A stretch of DNA of 17,020 bases from JAZKFT01 sp043760535 (GTDB taxonomy: Bacteria; Bacteroidota; Bacteroidia; Chitinophagales; Chitinophagaceae), in assembly GCA_043760535.1 (NCBI GenBank), contig JAYUOV010000086.1, positions 1-17,020 of the forward strand. Reading direction: 5' to 3'. The position numbers and the translations under genes are program-made. Below are positions 12,073-17,020 of this stretch, piece by piece; the stretch's first letter is position 1; every line of letters begins with the position of its first letter. A model generated the notes under the pieces. The model searched no databases. It was not told the DNA's origin and saw only the letters and a program-made list of their open reading frames with translations.

Positions 12073-15000
12073 TTAATTGTTAAACCTTTTTATTGGCAAT
12101 ACTTGCTGTCCGTCGACAAACTCTATAACTTCAAAACCAATAGGCCGTTTGCTGGGAGGGATTACATTAGGATCGTATATCACTTTGATTTCTATTTTTA
12201 TGTTTTTGGGTGGAATCTGTTGTAGTAAATTCTCCCAACTATTCTCCATACTTTTCCATTGGCTCAAATTTAGGTTAGATGTCATTGGAACCAAATTAAT
12301 TTGTTCACCAGCACCATCAAAACGGCTTCCTATTAAATGCCCTCCATGATCAGTAGGATTTCCGTCTTTTGCTCCTTTGCATTTTACAGATTGTTGATAT
12401 CCATTACGACTTCTTGTGCTGAGGTTAAGATCTGCTTCAACATTGGTTATACGGCCGGCTCCATCTGTGGTATATTTATGCGGAGTTGCTCCATTGTTTT
12501 TAACCCTATATTCTGCATCCGGTTTAGGGTTATTCAATTCTTTGTTCCATGACCCTGTTCCCCCAGCATCTGTTTCTATTTGCTGCTTTCCATTAACTGT
12601 GGTTACTGTTTTCGGTTTATCAATATCTTTTGCACTTTCCGCAATATCATCAGCAGAATAACTAGTACCGGTTCTATGGTCAACTAATTCATCATCTTTT
12701 ACTTTATACACTTTTACATCATTGCCATTTTTTTCAACACCCACTGTATAATTTTGTCCACCCTCAACGTTCTGAGTCAGCACCTTATCATCGTCTATCT
12801 TCTTTACCACCTTCCCATTATCCGCTGCATTTTTTAAGGCATTGGCACTTGGGTGGCCGGTGGTACCATCGGGTATAAATTTTTGTACATCGGTTATGCC
12901 TTTGCCGGCACCATCCAGTACATCTTTTCCTTTTGTAAGTGCTTTAACAGGGCCTAGTATAATCATGGCTGCCTGTACAGAGTGCATACCTGCCTGATGC
13001 TTAGCACGGTCGCCACCGGCCGTATATTCTGCAGCGCCGCTAACACTGCTAATCATTTGTTTTACTTTGTCCCCATTAAGTGATTTTATACTTTTCCATA
13101 AACCCTCAGCAGACTCTTTGGGATGTCTTACTACCTCCATCCCTGCTTTTGCCAACTGTACTATGCCAGTTACTTCGTCTATCAGTTGGTCGGCGGCACC
13201 ACTAATTAACGAAGGGGCGTTAAAGGGGCTCTTATCGTATTCAGCTTTTGCATTGGCATCGATGCCTGAACTACCATTGCCGCCATTCCATACTTTTTTT
13301 GGAAGGGCTCCTGTACTTATAATGTCTTTACCAACATCGTAAATAGCTGCAATAGATTCCAGAAAATCCATACTTTTTTTGTAGAATTTTTCGCCATTCT
13401 CTACATTAACAACCTCACCACTATTCTTTTGGCCAGGGGTTCCAAGTTTTTTTACTTCATCGTCGGCCTGGTTTTTTATTTCGTCTTTTACTTGCTGTAG
13501 TTGCGAGCCTACTTTGGGGTGTACTGACATGCCAGGTTTGTATGCTACTTCGTATTTCCATTTACCATTTTCTATACAGCCTTTTATGGCTATATCCTCA
13601 GTAAAAGTTTTGTTGTTAAATTGGTCTGTAGCAGCATCCTGTTGTATTGCATCCAAGGTGGATGCAGTTGTTTTATCTATCGTATTTTTTACTTTTCCTG
13701 TGGCACAGTCGAAAAGAAAGAATTTGACACTGTTTTTTGTAGATTGATCTAAAAATGTTTTGAGGCGTTCTTTATTATTCTTAAAATAGCTATCAAGCCT
13801 TATCGGATCATCCGAAGGGAGTCCTTCAGAAGGACATTTTACAGTAATAGGTGGGTGAGAAAAAATCACTACAGCGTTTTCAATATCTTCGTTTTGATCA
13901 ACTGTACCAGACGAAACTGTAAGCGGGGTAGCTGCGCCTACGATATAATCTACTTCCTGTTCAATTATTTGGCATTCGCCGTTTACTTTTATTTTTTTGA
14001 ATCTAACCACCCTTACTTTTTTATCTACTATCGTGGGATAGTTGCTATCAACAAAATTGTATGGTGAATTTTTATCGATTTTTTTAATGCCGGTTGGGGT
14101 TTTGACCACTTCATAACAACCATCGTAATGTGCGGTGCTGCTGGTTGAATTACTGTAATTATTTGACTCTGTAAAAATGTATTCTTTGCCCTGTGGCGTT
14201 ACAAAACCATAGATGGCGCCGTTAGTAAATACATCTCTATCCAGATTATAGTGCACTACTTTTGTACCTGCATCAAGCATAATGGGTGTACCACCCGGAG
14301 TTACATACTTTTTTGTAGAAGAGACAATTGCATATGACGATTGATAAATCTCCAATTCAATATCTAACACCGTTTCATTATTTCCCCTTTTAACCTGTAT
14401 ATGGCTCTTCCCCGGCGTGTTTGGCAGGGTAACTATCGGAGTGTAGGAAACGAGTACGCCATCTTTGTACCATGTATAACTCCCTGGAGGCAAAAGGCTA
14501 TTTGGATCTGCAATAAAATCTACCGGCACTGTTGGGTCGGTAACAATTTCCCCGTCATAATTCAGGGTCATCTCTACTCCTGTAATACTTTCCTGGGGCA
14601 CGGTTATTGTACCACCATTATAAAATTTTGTATCACCTCCGTTATAGGTAACATTAAACCCCGTTTCAGTAATACCCGTATTCATACCGGGGTTTAATAG
14701 TTCATACTCATCAAATATATATCCAAGACGGCTTATTATGGTGAGTTGTGCAGGGGTAAAAGTGCCGGGTGGCGGGTTATAATAATAGATACCGGTACCG
14801 GTAAATAGCCCCCAATCAAACGATCCGGTATTCGATGTGGAATAGTTTCTTCTTGTTTCCCCAGTACCGCCTCCTCCTCCGTAAGCTTCATCCTCTCCGC
14901 TATGGCTTATAATAGTTTGTACCTCTTCCTCATAAAAGTGAAATATATCACCTAAAATTCTTTTTAACTTGGCAAAGAAGCCCTCTTTACAGTCTCCGGG

Positions 15001-15132
15001 GTTTGAACATTTACCAAATTGCCTGGCTGATTGGGAATAAGCTTTTGAGGCAGATTGGAGAGCCGGGGTGCCATTTTCAAATACCGGAAAAATATTTACT
15101 ACCAGTATGAGTATTAATATTATTTTTTTCAT
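12073..15132 (-). CDS. Secreted polymorphic toxin with C-terminal DNA/RNA non-specific endonuclease
   Basis: A 1019-residue protein. Residues 1 to about 34 look like a signal peptide. The region 85-95 is Gly-rich. An Ig-like unit lies near 200-263 (PGSYTWYKDGVLV). A long unrecognised middle follows, then an Ala/Gly-rich helical segment at 640-760, similar to pre-toxin regions. The last ~150 residues match the Endonuclea_NS_2 (His-Me finger) nuclease: YTTDGAGRI (887-895), RSRNGYQQ (907-914), DHGGHLIGSRFDG (928-940) with general base His932, INLVPM (945-950), and Asn946, Asn953 and Asn955 as candidate metal ligands, then QWKSMENSW. The product would cleave DNA and/or RNA in a target cell. It lacks Rhs repeats and a T9SS sorting domain of its own. 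Start at 15132, 18 bp after the T9SS-type gene. Confidence 0.85.
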   Translation of the reverse strand: MKKIILILILVVNIFPVFENGTPALQSASKAYSQSARQFGKCSNPGDCKEGFFAKLKRILGDIFHFYEEEVQTIISHSGEDEAYGGGGGTGETRRNYSTSNTGSFDWGLFTGTGIYYYNPPPGTFTPAQLTIISRLGYIFDEYELLNPGMNTGITETGFNVTYNGGDTKFYNGGTITVPQESITGVEMTLNYDGEIVTDPTVPVDFIADPNSLLPPGSYTWYKDGVLVSYTPIVTLPNTPGKSHIQVKRGNNETVLDIELEIYQSSYAIVSSTKKYVTPGGTPIMLDAGTKVVHYNLDRDVFTNGAIYGFVTPQGKEYIFTESNNYSNSTSSTAHYDGCYEVVKTPTGIKKIDKNSPYNFVDSNYPTIVDKKVRVVRFKKIKVNGECQIIEQEVDYIVGAATPLTVSSGTVDQNEDIENAVVIFSHPPITVKCPSEGLPSDDPIRLDSYFKNNKERLKTFLDQSTKNSVKFFLFDCATGKVKNTIDKTTASTLDAIQQDAATDQFNNKTFTEDIAIKGCIENGKWKYEVAYKPGMSVHPKVGSQLQQVKDEIKNQADDEVKKLGTPGQKNSGEVVNVENGEKFYKKSMDFLESIAAIYDVGKDIISTGALPKKVWNGGNGSSGIDANAKAEYDKSPFNAPSLISGAADQLIDEVTGIVQLAKAGMEVVRHPKESAEGLWKSIKSLNGDKVKQMISSVSGAAEYTAGGDRAKHQAGMHSVQAAMIILGPVKALTKGKDVLDGAGKGITDVQKFIPDGTTGHPSANALKNAADNGKVVKKIDDDKVLTQNVEGGQNYTVGVEKNGNDVKVYKVKDDELVDHRTGTSYSADDIAESAKDIDKPKTVTTVNGKQQIETDAGGTGSWNKELNNPKPDAEYRVKNNGATPHKYTTDGAGRITNVEADLNLSTRSRNGYQQSVKCKGAKDGNPTDHGGHLIGSRFDGAGEQINLVPMTSNLNLSQWKSMENSWENLLQQIPPKNIKIEIKVIYDPNVIPPSKRPIGFEVIEFVDGQQVLPIKRFNN

Positions 15133-15150
15133 AATAATGTATTTGGTGTG

Positions 15151-16614
15151 TTAGCGTTTTACAATCTTGATTGTTTTTGAATAATTACCATACTCCAGGC
15201 GTAGCAGGTATAATCCGGCATCTGGCTTTTGTGCTGGCTTTACAGGCAAGGAGTAATAGCCAGGCTGTAGTACACCAGCATCGTTTCTGTATAATAGTTT
15301 ACCATCTGCAGTAAGTAGTTTGGTAACCACCCGTGCTTTAGAAATTAGTTTAAAATTGAGTGTTACAACGTCATCGAAGGGATTGGGGAACGCCATAATA
15401 TTATTGTTTAGTAAAATAGAAGAACCGTCTTCGTTTACAAGATTAATAGATGTGGTATCATCATTATTATCAGCGGTCTTTTTTAGAAAAATGTTAATAG
15501 GTTTATCAGGTTCATTTCTTTTTACCGAGAACATACTTATGTTGCCCTGCAACATGGTTTCACCATCTTTTTTTACCCAGGTAATTTTGGCATTTTCAAA
15601 GCGGTAGGGCATTGCTTTAATCGGACTGTAATGGTCCTTTTTAGCATATTCCATATCCTTAAATAAGAGTGAATTAGGGGTTGCAAGGGCTGTTAATGGT
15701 ATTGTAAGGGTATCGGCTTCTCTCCATGTGCCTGTAAGGGTACCATTTGTATACGCCAGGTCTAGTGCAAGGGTGCTGCTATTAATGGCGTGTTTGCCAC
15801 TCCAGTCGTATCTTATTATGTGGCCGGAATACTTACCTGCTAAAAAGCTGGATGGTACGTTATCCAGTCTTTTATACATATTATTACCGTTCCCAGTGGT
15901 ATTGCTAACTTTTTTATACATTTCTGCAAGGCCTGCTGCATCAGCATTACTATTTTCCGGCGATGATTTTAGTTCTGATTTTGCGAGATAATTACCTTTT
16001 TGGATTGCCAGGTTTAGCCAATATTTTGCTGTTTGTTCATTAGCCGTAACACCGTAGCCATTCCTGTAACAAAGGCCTAAAAAATAGGCGCTGTTTCCAT
16101 CTTCAGCAGATTTTGAAAAGAGTGTAAAGGCTTTTGTATAATCCTGTTTAACACCTAACCCTTTAAAGAGCATATACCCTTGTGCATAGATGCTTTGAAG
16201 GTCTCCGCCCTTAGCCCCGTTCTCGAAACAGCGATATGCTTTCTCGAAATCCCGGGTTTGGCCGTTTGATTCTTTATAAATAGAACCCAGGTTATACCAG
16301 GCTTCGGCGTTATTTTGTTTTGCAGCCTTATTAAACCACAAAATAGCTTCAGGGATGTTTCTTTCTGCGTAAATACCGTATTTGTAAATATGGCCAAGTT
16401 CCAGCATCGCTTCCGTATTTCCCTCATTCGCATATTGGTGGTATCGGCTTACAGCAAAAGCGATATCGCTTTTGTTGTTACTACCCGCTAACAGCTTTTT
16501 GGTTTCCAGAATATGCTCTTTTCTTTCTGATGAGTTAGATTTGCTTTTTTGGGCATGTATTATAAGGTTGCCAAAAGCAAAAAAAATGAGGCACATTTTT
16601 TTCATGTTGAACAT
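15151..16614 (-). CDS. Secreted Sel1-repeat protein with T9SS C-terminal sorting domain
   Basis: A 487-residue protein. A signal peptide ends near IHAQ (residue 22); Met4 (ATG at 16605) is an equally good start. Four Sel1-like TPR repeats lie at about 64-210, for example AMLELGHIYKYGI (69-81), AWYNLGSIYKES and AYFLGLCYRNGYGV. A beta-rich region of unknown type spans about 255-390. The end (about 405-487) is a type A T9SS sorting domain: NIMAFPNPFDDVVTLNF, then GKLLY, DAGLYLLRLEYG and a basic KIVKR tail. Type IX secretion would carry it to the surface, where the domain is usually removed. It leads the operon, 18 bp before the toxin gene, so it may present, anchor or help export the toxin; that role is inference. 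Confidence 0.88.
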   Translation of the reverse strand: MFNMKKMCLIFFAFGNLIIHAQKSKSNSSERKEHILETKKLLAGSNNKSDIAFAVSRYHQYANEGNTEAMLELGHIYKYGIYAERNIPEAILWFNKAAKQNNAEAWYNLGSIYKESNGQTRDFEKAYRCFENGAKGGDLQSIYAQGYMLFKGLGVKQDYTKAFTLFSKSAEDGNSAYFLGLCYRNGYGVTANEQTAKYWLNLAIQKGNYLAKSELKSSPENSNADAAGLAEMYKKVSNTTGNGNNMYKRLDNVPSSFLAGKYSGHIIRYDWSGKHAINSSTLALDLAYTNGTLTGTWREADTLTIPLTALATPNSLLFKDMEYAKKDHYSPIKAMPYRFENAKITWVKKDGETMLQGNISMFSVKRNEPDKPINIFLKKTADNNDDTTSINLVNEDGSSILLNNNIMAFPNPFDDVVTLNFKLISKARVVTKLLTADGKLLYRNDAGVLQPGYYSLPVKPAQKPDAGLYLLRLEYGNYSKTIKIVKR

Positions 16615-16890
16615 TTTTTAAGTGTAAGAATGGTGTTTTTATTTTTGAAGAAATGAATGCCATTTTATGTACCCTGTTACCTGCTAAAAAACACATTTGA
16701 AAGCACCTTTTAAGAAGCCTGCTCTTCAACGATTGTTGATTGATTAATTATTTAACCAACCGACATCAATAGAATAGCGTCGTTTTTATAAAAAAGAATA
16801 TTTGGATACACAATCACCGGAACGTTTAGCAACTTTAAGAAGAAAAAAACTATACAAAATCTAATTACACTAAATTATAATTAGTTAAAT
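16615..16890. other. Upstream region of the toxin operon, no protein gene seen
   Basis: This AT-rich stretch must contain the operon's promoter, but I found no TAnnTTTG box on the minus strand at a credible place. A small inverted repeat, CTAATTA (16861-16867) and TAATTAG (16878-16884), lies at its right end. A plus-strand transcript ending at the terminator beside it would have to begin here. Confidence 0.35.
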
Positions 16891-16894
16891 GCTT

Positions 16895-16950
16895 TACCCA
16901 ATCAGAACTCCTTACCCCTCGAAGTTTTGATTGGGTAGCTTTTCTTTTTT
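16895..16950 (+). terminator. Strong plus-strand intrinsic terminator without a visible gene
   Basis: TACCCAATCAGAACT (16895-16909) pairs along all 15 positions, with one G-U, with 16923-16937 around a 13-base loop. The T-rich run 16940-16950 follows. The opposite strand has A-runs before the stem and no T-run after it, so the signal points to plus-strand transcription, although every protein gene here is on the minus strand. Confidence 0.7.
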
Positions 16951-16977
16951 GAACCCAGCGAAAGCCGTGCCCTGATG

Positions 16978-17020
16978 GAGCGACATTGGCGAACGTTTTT
17001 AATCCCGTAGCATTACGGGA
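16978..17020. repeat. Dispersed repeat copy plus hairpin at the window edge
   Basis: The core GCGACATTGGCGA (16980-16992), shared with 5599-5611, is followed by a perfect hairpin of TCCCGTA (17003-17009), loop GCAT, and TACGGGA (17014-17020). It looks like a REP-type element that may continue beyond the window. Confidence 0.45.

Noticed and set aside
12077..14697. Several plus-strand open frames of 70-98 codons opposite the toxin gene
   Set aside because: All lie fully within the 1019-codon minus-strand gene, which has a signal peptide and a recognised nuclease domain; they are shadows.

Overview
The window looks like a chromosomal segment of a Bacteroidota bacterium, most likely of the Chitinophagaceae/Sphingobacteriales type. 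The evidence is an F-ATPase a subunit with a long cleavable-looking N-terminus, a sphingolipid/sulfonolipid-type alpha-oxoamine synthase, a type IX secretion (T9SS) C-terminal sorting domain, WG-repeat protein, and promoter boxes of the Bacteroidota form TTTG-N19/20-TAnnTTTG. Every protein gene that I accept lies on the minus strand, so the map reads right to left.

The left third (1-8300) is mostly housekeeping. The atp operon runs atpB-atpE-atpF-atpH, with atpH cut by the window edge. Upstream of it are a nucleotidyltransferase with a partner that looks chimeric, a degenerate tRNA-Gly-like sequence on the plus strand, two small paralogous membrane proteins, the alpha-oxoamine synthase, a two-TM DUF3592-like protein, a deoxynucleoside kinase and trpS. 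The spacers carry unusual degenerate 7-8 bp quasi-tandem repeats with a different motif at each site, a pair of inverted 27-bp palindromic repeats, and REP-like hairpins. One hairpin supplies the stop codon of the oxoamine synthase.

The right half (8662-16614) is an accessory locus that I read as a polymorphic-toxin system. The lead gene encodes a secreted Sel1-repeat protein with a T9SS sorting domain. Eighteen bases later comes a 1019-residue secreted protein ending in a DNA/RNA non-specific endonuclease (Endonuclea_NS_2-like, His-Me finger) domain. Tightly packed behind it are a 115-aa protein (first candidate immunity protein), a 263-aa protein overlapping it by 4 bp (second candidate, faintly YezG/DUF600-like), and a secreted WG-repeat protein. 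Just past these is a 31-codon remnant of a second copy of the 263-aa gene, broken by an in-frame stop, then a strong bidirectional terminator. Two further AT-rich orphan genes follow and end at an intrinsic terminator. Duplication and decay of immunity-like genes behind a toxin with a variable C-terminal domain is the usual appearance of such loci.

At the far right, about 400 bp without a protein gene contain a very strong plus-strand intrinsic terminator with no visible plus-strand gene before it, hinting at a small RNA, and then a short REP-like repeat reaching the window edge. Function calls rest on recognised motifs only; no database search was possible.
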